Shown here: piece by piece, positions 44,697 to 57,077 of the stretch
How the letters are laid out: the number at the start of each line of letters is the position of its first letter
How positions within the stretch are numbered: position 1 is the stretch's first letter
Assembly: GCA_030762175.1 (NCBI GenBank)
Contig: CM060831.1
Coordinates: 136,150,001 to 136,214,000 of the forward strand
From: Metallyticus violacea
Lineage: Eukaryota; Arthropoda; Insecta; Mantodea; Metallyticidae
Length of the DNA: 64,000 nt
Direction: 5' to 3'
The notes under the pieces: model-generated
What the model was told of the DNA's origin: nothing
The model's input: only the letters and a program-made list of their open reading frames with translations
Databases searched by the model: none
Translations under genes and position numbers: made by a program

Positions 44697-45544
44697 AAAC
44701 AATAATAAAAAGAAAAGGAAAAAACTTTCACAGCCATCACCTTGGAAAACAAAAGAAAACAGACAGATTGAAACAAGGAATTTTCTGAATATTAGTTTTA
44801 TTTATTGACATACTTTACATTGATCTGGGAACTAACCAAATCTAACCTTAAAGGAGCGATTGTTGAAAATGGTTTATGCAATTTCTAATGCATCGAAAAC
44901 TGATTTGCGAATGTAAGGTTCCCGATAGCATTTTTATTCCACTACTACATGTGTCTGCAGGCTCTTATGCTGCTATTCGCCGACTCGGCAAAACGAAAAT
45001 AATAAAAGAGATCTGCTTCTTTTAAGTATAATGTTATGGTAGGAGACCTGAAGACCGAGGTATGTTTTGCTGTTTTTTTACCTGTACATGAAATTAAAGA
45101 GAAACGAGAGCCCAGGCTAAGAAAACTGGCAAATCTTAGGGAGAGTCCCAAGGACATGACATTAAAAGAAAAACTTGCAAGGGGAAATTCCTTTCTGCAG
45201 ATGGAGGAACAATAACATCTTTTGATGCATACATTCAGAAATGACTTTAATATTTAGATGCAGAATTTAACGTCAAATTATTCAAAGAGTTATATCAATA
45301 TCTCAAAATTCGTTACTAATCGCAAGTTAGAATTAAAAAGAAAAAACCAATCTGTCATCTATAAGATTACTGGTGTGGGAATTGGGGTTAAAAAAGAAGT
45401 AATCTAATCCAGATATCAATGAAAATGCTAAAGGGGTTGCAAATGGAGCACAAATAGGCAAACCGCTTTGCAGTCAACTGAAATTCGATATATATGCTCT
45501 AGAAAAGATTTATCCTTTATGCAACTTAATAATAATATAAATTG
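44697..45544. other. No recognised gene
   Basis: Nothing assignable; the 70-codon minus frame at 44,945-45,157 has no family similarity. Confidence 0.45.
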
Positions 45545-45815
45545 CTGCGGCAGTCTATCTCCGACTGTCCCCTTGATCTAGTGCTCTCTGGGAAGTTCCG
45601 GGTTCGATTCCCGGAACCTTAGACATTTTCTAAGTTAGGACAATTGGAAAGCTGCCTGATACAGATGTGGCTTCCTTTAATCTAGAAAGCCGCATGATGG
45701 CTGATCACATGCCTCCTACATTACTGCCCTCGGCCGATGATATTGTAAGATGGAGAAGCAGGACGCAGCGGTCGCTGCGGTCGCGCCAAGGGAAAGGAAG
45801 TAATTCATCTGAATT
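45545..45815 (+). repeat. Candidate fourth tRNA-derived SINE (family D)
   Basis: A clear B box, CCGGGTTCGATTCCCGGAAC, near 45,598-45,617 sits about 45 bp after a weak A-box-like CTTGATCTAGTGC. A GC-richer body follows (CTGATCACATGCCTCC, GCAGCGGTCGCTGCGGTCGC), ending with GGAAAGGAAGTAATTCATC. There is only one copy in the window, so family status is inferred from structure. A pseudo-tRNA is the alternative for the head alone. Confidence 0.5.
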
Positions 45816-46199
45816 CCGCTTGTCTTAGCTAATATAAAAAATTCAGAAAAATTGAGAATTACTTTCCTGTTTGCAGCCATTCATTCCGACCCTGCGACAG
45901 GGTTTTTAGTTTTCTAAATAGGATTCTTAAAAGTGTAATCGATTTGATTATATCATTTAATTTCATCAAATTAAAACTCAGTGTAATTAAATCTTCCAAC
46001 AACGTCAAAAAGTTCCTAGTAGATAGGGGCAATTCCAAAATAGTAAAGATTTCAAAACTTAATGATCACTTTACTGTAGAAACTGCATTTCAGAAGAAAT
46101 TGCTTCAAGAGATGGACAAAAATTGTTGCTTTGGTATTAGAAGTTCCATGTCTTTTGTATGTGATCCAAAAAATCAGGCCATTCGTCATACACAACACC

Positions 46200-46760
46200 T
46201 TTAATACCAGGTTGATGCAGAAAGTACGTTACACTGGATTATTCTGTGGCAAGCTACTTTTATTGATTAAGACATTACGATACAGTATGACAAAGGTATA
46301 GCACATTATTTTTGGACGTATTTACCCAGTCTCTGTAAATATTTGTTGGATATTGCACTAATTTTTCGATTCTCTGACCATATTAATACGCTCCAGATGA
46401 ACAGGACGATGAAATGAGCACTGTCAATTGATATACCCAACTCCTGGACAACCACTCTGCAATTGCTGAAAACCATTGCATCAGCCTGCAGTATGTCTTC
46501 TGTGCTGGACGTTATTGGCGTTTTCCTTGTTGATCAGCACTGTCACGTTTGTAGATCTTTGTCCAAAGTACTGGTACCATTTCAATTGGACTGAACGCGA
46601 CATTACATTTGGCCCATACACGGCCGAATCTGCATGCAACCGAGACACTTTGTCCACAAAACCCTCACTGTTCCTCGTATTTCAATCTTGGAGTACTTTT
46701 CCAGTTGACGCTATTTTTATGCTCGTGCTAGGGTGCATCTCTTATTCTTACTACATCGAA
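46200..46760 (-). pseudogene. Mariner-type transposase remnant, core deleted
   Basis: The minus strand gives FVDKVSRLHADSAVYGPNVM followed by SRSVQLKWYQYFGQRSTNVT, the N-terminal helix-turn-helix pattern of mariner-type transposases (VYG-x-x-x-MS...KW...F...G-R). Downstream, in shifted frames, comes VVVQELGISIDSAHFIV, the second DNA-binding helix region, and then near 46,330 a short stretch ending GKYVQK that resembles a C-terminal tail. No DDE catalytic residues are present, so an internal deletion is likely. Ends were not identified. Confidence 0.5.
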
Positions 46761-46799
46761 ACTGGTTCTATAGCAAGTCTGTAAATGAACTATGTTCTG

Positions 46800-48170
46800 C
46801 GCAAGTCACCCTTTTTGCACAGTGCTAGGGAGTATGAAGAACTCTACAGTGAACTTATATATTAGCTAGCCCACAACTCAAGTTGGTCAGTGATTGAAGG
46901 TGTGTTAAAATGAAGAAAAAGGACATAAGTTCATAAATATAACCACAACTGTAACAAAAAGTTGTTCTTTAAAATAAAAAGAACGCAGTGAAAAGATGTT
47001 AAAATTTTTTTAATTTACTTTAATGAAACTTGCAGGAGATCAAACTATCTAAAAAGCAGTATTTTCTATTATTTGCATGATATTAAAAACATCAAATATC
47101 GAGACCAGAATTAGCCTCGAGTAAGTGATTAAATAATCAATTATTTCCCTGTAATTTAAATAAAGAGAGTATTAATTATAAATAACCATGTATTCCTTGT
47201 TGAATTACTTTCAAGAAGGCTAAATTTCCTGTGAGCTTATGTTATGACTTATGAAACACCCAAGCGAAAGAAATACCGAACTATTTTTTTCGGGCCAACA
47301 AAGAAGGAACAACTTTTTAGCTTGAACATTATTTTATTTTTCAAATGAATATATATAAATTTCAGAGAGATGCTCCAATTTTATTATCCTGTTTTTGAAG
47401 GTTTATAATGTACTCCTCTACGACTGAAATTCGCTTTTTGATTTGATTAAAAAATAATGCGCGGACTAGTGAGAAAATGTTTGAGCTTTGGGGAACAAAT
47501 GGAAATCAGAGAGAACCAAACATGGTTAGTACGATTTATGCGTCAAGCTCTCAGCTATCTATTTTCTTCCTTCTACAAACCTCACCTAGTTTAAAAGATT
47601 GGGAAACTACGCTCAGGTTATGAAGATAATCAATCAGTAATTTCTTTAGCATCCCTGCAGATGGGAGCAAATTTACCTTATATGGCTCTGAACAATTGAC
47701 TTCTGTCTACTATTTTGACTTTAAGATTCTGGTGTGTGGTAATTAGTCCAAACCTCTCAGTTGTCAATGCACAATACTCAGTTATACTCATTTTAGAGAA
47801 CAATCTCAATACGCCTGCTTTAGGAAAGTATAGTAATTAAAATATGTTAAACAATGTCTTATTTCAAATATGTAAAGGTAAAAAGCAATATCTCGGCAAT
47901 TGCATGGCCATCTGTTGTCGAGAATGAGATCATTTCAGACCGCCCTTGCAGAGCATCCTACATGTTCCTGCTCTCAAGGTGCATAAACAGTGAGTCATAT
48001 GTGTCAAATTCAATAGGTAGAGTTAAACTGAAACAACAAATATGAAGAAAACAAGGTAATTGACCCGGGTCATAAGAAAAGCTGTTGTAAAAATATTTAC
48101 ATGAGTTCGAAACCATTGTACAGGCAACTTTAAAGTAGTGTATGTGCGTAAATAATCAAGTTCATCACGC
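46800..48170. other. No recognised gene
   Basis: AT-rich sequence; nothing assignable. Confidence 0.45.
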
Positions 48171-49300
48171 GGGAGCTGCGTAAACTAAGCGAATTCCTCA
48201 GCAAGGTAACGCAGAGCGGTAGAGCAGAGAAATAGGTGCCTCTAGAGCGCTTTTTGAATTTCGGCTCTCAGGTACACCCCCACTCATAGTGACCAAATTT
48301 CTCTTATTTTCAGAATATTTGTATTATTTTATTTAAATTTAAATATAAATATACGGAGTTTCGTTGCGGAAAAAAAAATACTATTGCCGCTAGAGAGGTT
48401 TTTAACTTTTGTGTTTTAGGTAAACCGCGGTTCTAATAGTTTAATTTTATTGCTTTTCAGGATCTATTCTGCTTATTTCATTTCAATGCATATATTGAGT
48501 TTCGTTGATAAAAAATAAAAATAGCGACTGCTAGAGCGATTTTTAAATTTTCGCTTTAGGTTAACACTTTGTCGGTTTTAGGTCCGATTTCCCTGATTTT
48601 CAGAAAACATTTTTCCTATTTAGTTTAAATGGCGTATAGAGAGTTTCGTTGAGAAAAAAAAATAGTGACCATTAGAATGATTGTTTAATTTTCACTTTAG
48701 ATTAACCCCCCTACTTCTTAAATTTCGGTTTTCAGGTCCGATTTCCCTGACCTTCAGAAACTATTTTATTATTTTATTTCACTAGCACATACTGAGTTTT
48801 GTTCAGAAAAAAAAAAATGCAGCACTGGGGCAATTTTAAAAGTTTTGCTTTAGATTAACCCCCGCCCCCAATGATCCACTTTTTCTGCTCGATTCATCGT
48901 TTGGTAATTAATCCTTATATATAGACCTTCGTTGAAGGGGGAAGTATTGTGTTAGCTAGAGCGTTAATATACAACACACACTGATATAAATGCATCACTT
49001 TAGGCTATCCCCACTTCTAATGGTCCAATTTTGCTGGGTTTTTGAATTCAATGAATCGTTTGTTAATTGTTCATTATAGGCCGAGTTTCGTTAAATGCGG
49101 CCATCGTTAGCACGTCATACATTACGCACATACATACACATCTTCATTCCTAGTGCCTGGTAAGTAGGTTCGATGGAGATGTAAAGAAAATTTTCAAAAC
49201 TCTTTTCATCCTTCGGATTTGGCAAGAAATAAACACATATTAAATATGCTTTTAAATTATAATAGAGTATGTAAGATTTTAGAACAAATGAACATATTGT
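48171..49300 (+). mobile_element. Dispersed element with ~140-bp tandem units, copy 1
   Basis: The left boundary block GGGAGCTGCGTAAACTAAGC plus GAATTCCTCAGCAAG is also found at 61,399. The right tail (TCGATGGAGATGTAAAGAAA, ATTTTCAAAA, AAATATGCTTTTAAATTATA) is also found near 63,740-63,865. Between them lie about six diverged tandem units. There is no coding capacity and no terminal inverted repeat that I can see. The (AAT)n microsatellite starts right after the tail. Confidence 0.65.
48260..49130 (+). repeat. Tandem array, unit about 136-155 bp
   Basis: The unit start GAGTTTCGTTGAG followed by an A-run recurs near 48,357, 48,498, 48,640, 48,791, 48,926 and 49,082. Each unit continues with a (C)TAGAG-type block, a TTTTAAATTTTCGCTTTAGG-like block, a C-run (AACCCCC) and GATTTCCCTGATTTTCAG. 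Units are diverged from each other, so the array is not recent. Confidence 0.75.
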
Positions 49301-49305
49301 ATGAA

Positions 49306-49307
<2 letters not shown>

Positions 49308-49387
<80 letters not shown>
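49308..49387. repeat. (AAT)n microsatellite, about 26 units
   Basis: A perfect AAT array of about 80 bp. The open frame through it (poly-Asn) is an artefact. Confidence 0.98.
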
Positions 49388-49430
49388 GGCAAAGAACCAG
49401 TCAAGCCGAAAGAATTATTTAGCAGATAAA

Positions 49431-51050
49431 ACATAGTATGACATTTTTGTCGTTATAGCAATAGAAACGGCTGTACTGCAGATAGAAATGATACAAGGAG
49501 GAAAAACTTTGAGCGCACTGTGTAGAAGAGATTTCCCTTGGGATTACACTTATATCTTTAATCATCCCCCCAGTTTAGATGATATACTTTCTCAACCTTT
49601 ATGTTTTTCGATTATTTGTAGTTAATTTATTACAAAAGCGAAGGTCACCTTGTTTTTGTGAGCTTAGAAGACCTTTTAATCATAAATTCATTTTTTCAGA
49701 AAACTTGCCAACTATCCGCAGGCATGTTTTACCCAGAATCCCCCCCCCCTCGGTCAGGGCAAGGAGTGTCTGGAAGGTTATCATGCCATGTCTTCAACCT
49801 TCTACCGTTGTACGTGTTAATTGTTATGATGTAGTCCGTCAGGAATTTGACGCTCTGTCCCGGCATTTCGTAACAGAACCGTCGCTTTCCTCAGTAGCTG
49901 TCGACATTGTTTCTGCGAAAGCTAGAAAAGAAAAGAAAGAAAGAAAAAAGAACTGAGGCAAGCCCGAGGATAGGCTTGCGTGTGCAAATTAAATGTTGTT
50001 TTACTTTCCAACACTTAATGTTTTAAGAAGTTATAATTTACATAATCCCCGTGGCGTGGCAAGTAGAAAGGCCACGACATACATGTTGTATAGAGCCTCT
50101 GGTCACAAGCCGAAGAAACTACTGTTAATGTAAAAAAACACAACATCCACGCGCTGTTAATATGGTCGTTTTGACGCCTGCACGTATGCTTTGTCGTCGT
50201 TTTCCACCGGGAATTGACATTTTCTCCTGTTTCAGTACCAGAAAGTTAAACAGCTTTTACTTGGGCGTACCGGATCTCTTTTCCCTTAATCTTTATACAG
50301 CGCGTTCATTCATGGGAGAGCTTTCCTTGTGACGGCTGGAAACACTCTGCGGTTGAATTGAATACACAGATCCTCTCAATACAAGTACATAGATCTCATA
50401 TGAGCTAGAACCATCTAACTTTGCCTTTGAACACATTGGAAATGATGTCCTTGTGCTGACATCATCTCTCACGTCTTTTAAGAAAGCTTGCATGATGAAC
50501 ATGCATTAGTTATTTTGAAATTTCTGAAAATTCTCTTATGTTATACGTAAGTTTTTCTAACGTAAGTATGGGTTATTCCGATACATTGTATTTTTCAAGT
50601 TTTCCTATGAAGGAAATCACAAAAGGTAAGGTATGAGAATCACAGCTGATCATAATCTGTTACTTATGACTCTATCTTGATATTTTTTCACTTAAAACTA
50701 AGAAGAAATCAGCTGTTTGCTCTGTGTCAGATTATTGCTAGAAAAGAATAATATTTACATTCAATACAATATTCGATAATTCCTCGAAGAATGGTGTGAT
50801 TATATTACGCGTGTGTTCCTGTATGTTCACGGTATTTTCACAAAACAGGTCCTATAATTCTTTAAGTATTCATTGCACAACATGCACACATTTTTTGTTC
50901 ATTCATAAGATCGGGTACATATTAAATGAAACTATACTTTTTAAAAAATTAAACCCAAAACTCATTTACAAACCTTTTCTCTATAATCTGTCCATCGGAC
51001 TTTATACAGCAGTAGTTTATCAGTCCTATACCGAAGAATAAAGCACCCAC
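49431..51050. other. No recognised gene
   Basis: A 125-codon plus frame (49,579-49,956) ends in a Lys/Glu-rich stretch from a GAAA-type repeat and has no known domain. I do not call it a gene. A C-run lies near 49,740. Confidence 0.4.
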
Positions 51051-51054
51051 AGCT

Positions 51055-51655
51055 CCACAAGATTTCAGGCCTATCAACATCTTCCCCATATTACCTAACG
51101 CAATGTAAGCTTTCTACACAGACAGATATTTACCTAAAATGTATTGCAATCTTAACAACCATCAATTTGGTTTCAGAGCAGGACGTAACACCATGGCATG
51201 ACTGAAAGTGACAGAGGAAATCGTGAAACCTGCGACGGGCAAAAACTAACTCTACTAGACTTCAGTAAAGTTTTTGGCATTGTCGACTTTGAACTCCTAA
51301 TGTACAAACTTAAAAACGACAATCTCTTCAACAGCATAACTCCTGGTTCGACTCCTACCTTAGTTGGTGTTAGCAAAGTGTATCAGCTGATGCTTGTGTT
51401 TCCTCGAGGGGCCTCATTGAGGCAGGGGTTCCCCAGGGTCCAGTACTCATACCACTACTTTTATGCTTTATCAGTAACATTGCTAAAGAGATACAACACT
51501 CCAATTATCACATACACACTAACGACTTACAGAGCTACATCCACACTGCCCCTCGTTCTGTTCAAGACGCAGCGACTGTACACTGAAGATGTAACCTTCA
51601 TCTTTGTTTGGACACAAAAATTTGACTAAAGCTGAATCCACCTAAATCGAGCATG
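51055..51655 (+). pseudogene. LINE reverse transcriptase fragment
   Basis: Plus-strand frames give in order: DFRPINIFPILPN (the RPI motif), HQFGFRAGRNTMA (the Q-x-G-F-R-x-G-R motif), LLDFSKVFGIVDFELLMYKL (D-F-x-K-A-F-D region, with the catalytic Asp at the first position kept), GVPQGPVLIPLLLCFISN (motif 4), and a worn NDLQSYIHT where the Y-A-D-D motif belongs, then LNPPKSS. At least four frame changes or stops separate them. The layout is that of a Jockey/CR1-type ORF2. The endonuclease and 3' end are missing. Confidence 0.82.
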
Positions 51656-53859
51656 ATGTAAAATGCAACGGGACATTCAGATTTCATTTGACTAAGATAA
51701 AGACTTAATTCTGTTTAATTTAACAGTTTACATAGATTAATATTTCATGATGCAATTATATAAAACGATGTAGATTGTTCGAGAATCGGAAATCTTGTTT
51801 GGGAAGATGAAAGCTTTCATGTAACAAAAGCTACTTTCTGGTGCCATAAGCAAGGTCATATACTCAGTACCCTGAGACGATCGCGGCAGCAGGAGGGTTC
51901 AACGCGGACTTCTTTCTTGTAGTGATATACTAAGTCAACAGTAAACATCACCATCCTTCATCGATCAGCCGCAAACTTGGCACCTCTTAATAAACCGCTG
52001 AAAATCTGGCTTACCAACTGGAGCTGACAATTAAAATCGAAACTCTCCTACTAATAAACGCCTTCAAATTTGGCACCTCTACGTGGGGCAGATAATCATC
52101 CCCCCCACATGTTTATAAACCCCCTCTAACAATTTACACGGCAAAGAGCCGGGTTTTTATTTTTATCTTCCAATAAGCTACAAAGTGGAACTATAGAGAT
52201 TATTTAAGGAGTACAGCTATTTACTCGAAAAGTGCAGTCGCCGCAATAGGAAAAAACTGAGATAGAGTCGCGGCGTGTAAACCTAGTATTTGCAATGATG
52301 TCCCTCGGCGGCAATACATTGCTGACATCTGCATAGGAAATTCCTGTATTTCATCTAACTTTACTACCTAAAGAACACGGCGGGTTTGGAATATGTTTCT
52401 TTTAATTGAGAGATCCTGTCTTTCGTAACTTTATAACAAGTTAGCAAGCATTTTCTCTGCTGGAACACGATTACTAGGATATACTTTCTTGAAAATTGCC
52501 TTACCATTTTAGGTAAGAATCCTATCAGCGTAAAAATCTACTCGTTCTATTTATGTAGTGGTAAAACTGAAGAAAAATAATTAGTACACAATTTACTCAC
52601 AATGAAAGCACAGAGTAACACACGAACGCATAACCACTTGCTGACAAAGCCTCCCTCAAATTATTTACTACCTGCATATGCATTATACGGCCTTGGCACA
52701 CTGCCAGCCCGTAACTCAAATATCCTCGTTATGTGAGGAGAAAATATTCCACAAGTCTAACATCAGTTAACAGGGAATTAGTTACTTTAGATTGTTGTGA
52801 AAGTCAAGCGATGGCTCCTGATTTGCAGATGTATTTAAAAATTGCTCCTGATCGTTTTCTACATTTAAACAGGCTCAATTCATGTGCTTCCACAAGCACC
52901 GTTCGCTTATAGCAATGGAAATGTAAATTTTTCTGAAACAGACTTTAGAACATCAACTCTGCACTGAGATGTCGGATGGTTGAAACCTTAGAGGTCATTA
53001 AACTTGATTGCACGATATATTCTTTTTTTTCTCTCTCTCTCTCTCATTAAGTAGAACATTTCGTGATTTCGTGAGCAATTCCGATCTGAAGCTGCTTCAT
53101 AACTGTGGAAGAGAAAAGCACTTGTTGTGTGAACCTAATCAGAAACTTCAAATATGTTACACCTATCAGAAATCTTTCATTATATATTCAGCGGGCAACT
53201 CAGATCGATAACGTCAATCTAAAGGGATAAGGGGCTAACGATTACCTCTTTAGAATGCTGATCGTTGAAGCAAACTCACTCTGAAAGCTCACGCAATGTA
53301 GCAAAACAAAGAAAGGGAAAATTCATCTTCTGCTTGTTGAGCTTAGTTTGTCATATGTTAGTGCGCTAGATTATTTTCTGTGTTGTAAAAAAAGTTGATC
53401 ATTCAGCCATAAGTTTCAAAGCCGAAACTTTACACCACTTGTAAAAAGTGCTAGCAATTTTATTTCGGGTCAGAAATAAGATATTTTGACTGGGCTCTTC
53501 ATTTACAGCACATTATGTTATGTTTAGCATTGAATGAAAAAAAAAATGGTTCATTTATAGAAACATTCGACTGAACACTATAGAGATGACATTAAAATAA
53601 AACAAAATATATACGAAGGATAGGTCATATCTAATTTTTTTCTCCCAAACAAGGAACTGCATGAAAATCTAAGATATACGATTGAAAGTATATATGACAT
53701 TAACAGCCGAGTGGTATCACCAACGGAATACTGGATGTAATCGGCATTGGTAAGGAAGAAGCAAAACAAAGGAAACCGATAACATTAGTTGATTATGGCA
53801 TAAGCAAAAGTTGCACACAACTACTAACCCAGGGTTACAAATCCGTCACAGGACGGGTC
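51656..53859. other. Mostly unassigned; one MITE-like end
   Basis: Near 52,709-52,731 the sequence CCCGTAACTCAAATATCCTC matches the right end of the TTA-flanked MITE at 26,542-26,974, so a fragment of that family may lie upstream; its other end was not found. A short CT run sits at 53,027-53,045. No gene recognised. Confidence 0.45.
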
Positions 53860-54870
53860 TCCCAGGTAATCCACGGTGTTTAGTAGCCTTCGACGTAGTC
53901 CCCAAGTACAAACGGTTCGTTGCCAGCGTTGCTGTGAGCTGCTACCTTGCATCGAAATGCTTCAAAATGTCCGCTTTGTTATCGAAATGTTTCCGCCGCA
54001 ATGGCTGCTTCACTTTGGGGACGACAACATAATCACAGGGATTGAGATAGGGCAAGTATGACGGACGTGGAAGAACTTCCCACCTCCACCTCTGTAAAAG
54101 ACACTTGACACTGTCGGCTGTGTGAACGGTCCCTTTATCATGCAGAATAATGACGTTGTTCAAAAGTTCTGGCCGCTTGGTGCATACAGCATGGCGCAAT
54201 ATTGACATCAAAAGAGACCTGTAATAGTGGACATTCACAATGGTCCCCTCACGTGCTGGATGACACAAGCACACCTTCACTATCATACTCTAGAATTACC
54301 ATGACTTTTGTTCGTGAAAGAGTTTTGCCAAACTTTGTTTACCTGGTGACCCAGGGTGACACCATTCACTGGACTGTAACTTGAGTTCTGGTTGATATGC
54401 CATCGGCCACGTTTCATTAATTACAATGATGCGATTATTCAACATGGTATTCCCTTCCACAATCTCGCCAAATTGATGCGGCATGTTCTGTAGCGAATTC
54501 ACTTCTGTATCTCACTTAATATATGTGGGACCCACTTTGCACACATTCATCGGGTAAGCATTGTTCCACCACCTTCACCGGTACATCTTGTCCGCGGACA
54601 CAGAATGTCCAGTGCGCGGCAGATCGACAGTGGGCATTCTGCTCCGTTTGAAGAGCTCTGCCCACCTCGCCACTATTCGACAGACGGGAAACGGGCACCC
54701 AGAGCTTCTCGTAGCTCTATGTAGCATTCTCGTGCATTCCTGCCGAGGAGAAATGTTGTTCACTCTTCGTGACCTCCATCCCTGACCACTGTCGCTCACC
54801 AACTGAACTTCGGAGCGTTCTGAGACACTCAGCTCTGCTTACATTCACCATCTGGTGGCTTAATGCGAAA
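53860..54870 (-). pseudogene. Decayed mariner transposase
   Basis: From about 54,870 downward the minus strand gives VNVSRAECLRTLRSSVGERQ (N-terminal region), a linker with LPRTGHSVSADK, VINETWPMAYQPELKLQSSE (first catalytic site, Asn instead of Asp), VIILHDKGTVHTADSVKCLL (second site, H-D-K instead of H-D-N) and PSYLPYLNPCDYVVVPKVKQ (third site). There are 34 residues between the second and third Asp. It then runs on to RKHFDNKADILKHFDA. It is spread over several frames with stops. The first catalytic Asp is lost, so it was inactive even before the frameshifts, or both decayed together. It is a different mariner lineage from the 17.7/29-kb pair. Confidence 0.82.
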
Positions 54871-55589
54871 CTACAATTATATATTTTACATTTTTCGTGT
54901 TTTTCCTTGTTCTCGAGAAAATGATATAGTTGCAATATAATGATTTATCCTTCGCAGTTTCTTTCAAAAGTTCTAAAGCACACTGTTGGCTCTTGTCCTT
55001 AAATTTTAGCGAAAACACATGCTATTGATATAATTATGCTCTAAAGGCTCATGAAAAACGGAAGTTTTCATTACAGCGACAAGTATTATGCAACAAATCT
55101 TTCGTTATGAAAATACTTAAGTTCCTCTTTTGATAAGAAAATAATAATAACAATAATAATAACTCTTCAAAGGATGCAGCTAGACCAATGGCTTTTGACA
55201 TGAGAGTAGAAATGCCTTAATGATTCCTTAAGCTATTTTCATTTTTTATTTTAAAAATTGTGATGGGGTGGTCAAGGAAAGTATTTAAATTCGAACAAAC
55301 ATATTTGTTTCAATATTCATAGAGCAGTAATTTAGGGGCCCTTTACTGTTAGTTTGTGTGTAAACTTCTGAGTCATCTGTTAGGCCTCTCCGGATGCGTC
55401 CTTTAACACTCATCCAACCAAAACTGCCAAATGTGCACAAGATCTGGATGTGTATTTCTTCAAACAATATAATATCTATGTAATAATGGAGTGGTTTGTT
55501 CACAGCGAGCGTTTAAATAAAGCAATTTTGCGAAAAAATGAAAATTTCTCACTAAGGTTTTCCTTGGAAGATTTTTTACGATTTTAGTA
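54871..55589. other. No recognised gene
   Basis: It contains a short AAT/AAC-rich run near 55,141-55,163; nothing else assignable. Confidence 0.45.
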
Positions 55590-56660
55590 AAGGCGTAACT
55601 CAATAGCAATGGGCTTTGTTCAACTTTTGGTAATGAAGCAACATAAGAAAAGACTGTTTATAATTGGTTTGCAGAATTTTGCAGTGGTTGTGCGTCCGTC
55701 AGTGATGAATTTCGTGAAGGTCGTCCAAAATCAATTGTCATTCCCAAAAACATCGATGATATGCTCAACATGATTGAAGAAGATCGACATGTGACTTACA
55801 TGAGATGTAGGCATCTTTAAGCAGATTGACGACTGCAGTATATTCGATTTTGCATAAACATTCATCTGTGAAAAAGATCTGATCCCGGTACATTCCGCAT
55901 AATTTGAACGAAGGATAAAAAACAAAACAAAAATAAAAAAACTCGCGGTATGATGAAATGCTCAAAAATTCCACTGAGGAACTGCAAAATCTGTATACCA
56001 CAAAGTAACAGGTGAAGAAACTCGGATATATCCATATGAACTGGAAACTAAGCAACAACAGTTCCAAGAAGAACCGAATCCCACAAAAGTTGTTCGTTCA
56101 CGAAACACTTCCAAGAAATTGATCACTTGTTTCTTATGTTGTACTAGACATGTCGCAATCATTCCTTTAGGGGATCGAAGAACAGCTAAGGCTGAATGGT
56201 ATACAATAATTATTTTGCCCGAAGTCGTCAACAAAAATCGGGAAAAACTACCGAAAACGTTACATCATTCTCCATCATGAGAATGCCAGCTTTCATACAG
56301 CACGTTAAACAATTGATTATTTGGAGGAGAAAAAACATCGAATTAATGCCTCGTTATCCATATTCTGCTGATTTATTGCCTAAAGACTTTTTTTTTTTGT
56401 TTGTTTGTTTCCGAATGTCAAACAAAAATGCATGAACAACGATTTTCATTACCTCAAGAAGCTGTTGAAGCCTTTAAAAACCATGTTCTTGAGATATCAA
56501 CTTCAAAGTAAAAAAATATTTCCAGAATTGGTTTGAACGCATGTAAAAGTTTATCAATTGTATAGGCAAATATTTTGCAAAGAAATAAATCTGTTTGTTC
56601 CAAAATATTACTTTTATTTGCTAGTTTTTGTAAAAACTTAAAAGGTAGCCCTTGTACTAC
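55590..56660 (+). pseudogene. Decayed mariner transposase, third lineage
   Basis: Plus-strand frames give NWFAEFCSGCASVSDEFREG then RPKSIVIPKNIDDMLNMIEE (linker between the DNA-binding domain and the core) and DRHVTYMR. Next come ELETKQQQFQEEPNPTKVVR and SRNTSKKLITCFLCCTRHVA, and then IELMPRYPYSADLLPKDFFF (third catalytic Asp) and EAVEAFKNHVLEISTSK. The first and second catalytic sites are eroded, and a T-run lies at 56,390. The linker and core match a lineage of mariners widespread in insects. Length and order fit one nearly complete but ancient copy. Clear terminal repeats were not found. Confidence 0.8.
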
Positions 56661-57031
56661 TGATTAATTTCCATATGCTATCCATTTGAAATAACAGCCC
56701 ATCTCCAAAAAGAATTCCATTAACATGATAATTGTACATTAAAATATATTTAGACTCGCCTCATTTAGCTCCAATATGAAAGCAAATTTTGCATTTTATA
56801 GACGTGTGTTATTTCAAAATTTATTAATAAATATATAGTCTGTACAAAAAAATCCATGATTACACTTTCGTAACCATGTAAATTAGAATATTTATACCGA
56901 TAGCATTAGAAAGGAAACAATAGATTGCACCATAAAGAAAAAAAAATAACTATCAGCTGCGCTCTTTTGGTTTCCTTTGGTGTAGCTTTTTTACTGTATT
57001 GGAAGCACCTAATATATATTGGGTTATATTC
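56661..57031. other. No recognised gene
   Basis: Nothing assignable. Confidence 0.45.
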
Positions 57032-57042
57032 ATCTTCGTAAA

Positions 57043-57077
57043 CTCAGATGTTAAAGAGCGTCCATGAATAAAAACAA
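57043..57077 (+). repeat. 35-bp SINE B tail with 11-bp target duplication
   Basis: The insert is only the SINE B 3' end (CTCAGATGTTAAAGAGCG, TCCATGAATAAAAACAA). It is bracketed by the perfect repeat ATCTTCGTAAA at 57,032-57,042 and 57,078-57,088. Confidence 0.9.

Noticed and set aside
46476..46784. 102-codon plus frame with hydrophobic stretches resembling a membrane protein
   Set aside because: It is the antisense of a mariner-type transposase remnant read on the minus strand.
6747..49387. Regularly spaced repeats as a CRISPR array
   Set aside because: All arrays are microsatellites or ~140-bp tandem units without spacers; the genome is eukaryotic.
49219..49422. Poly-Asn open frame
   Set aside because: Produced entirely by the AAT microsatellite.
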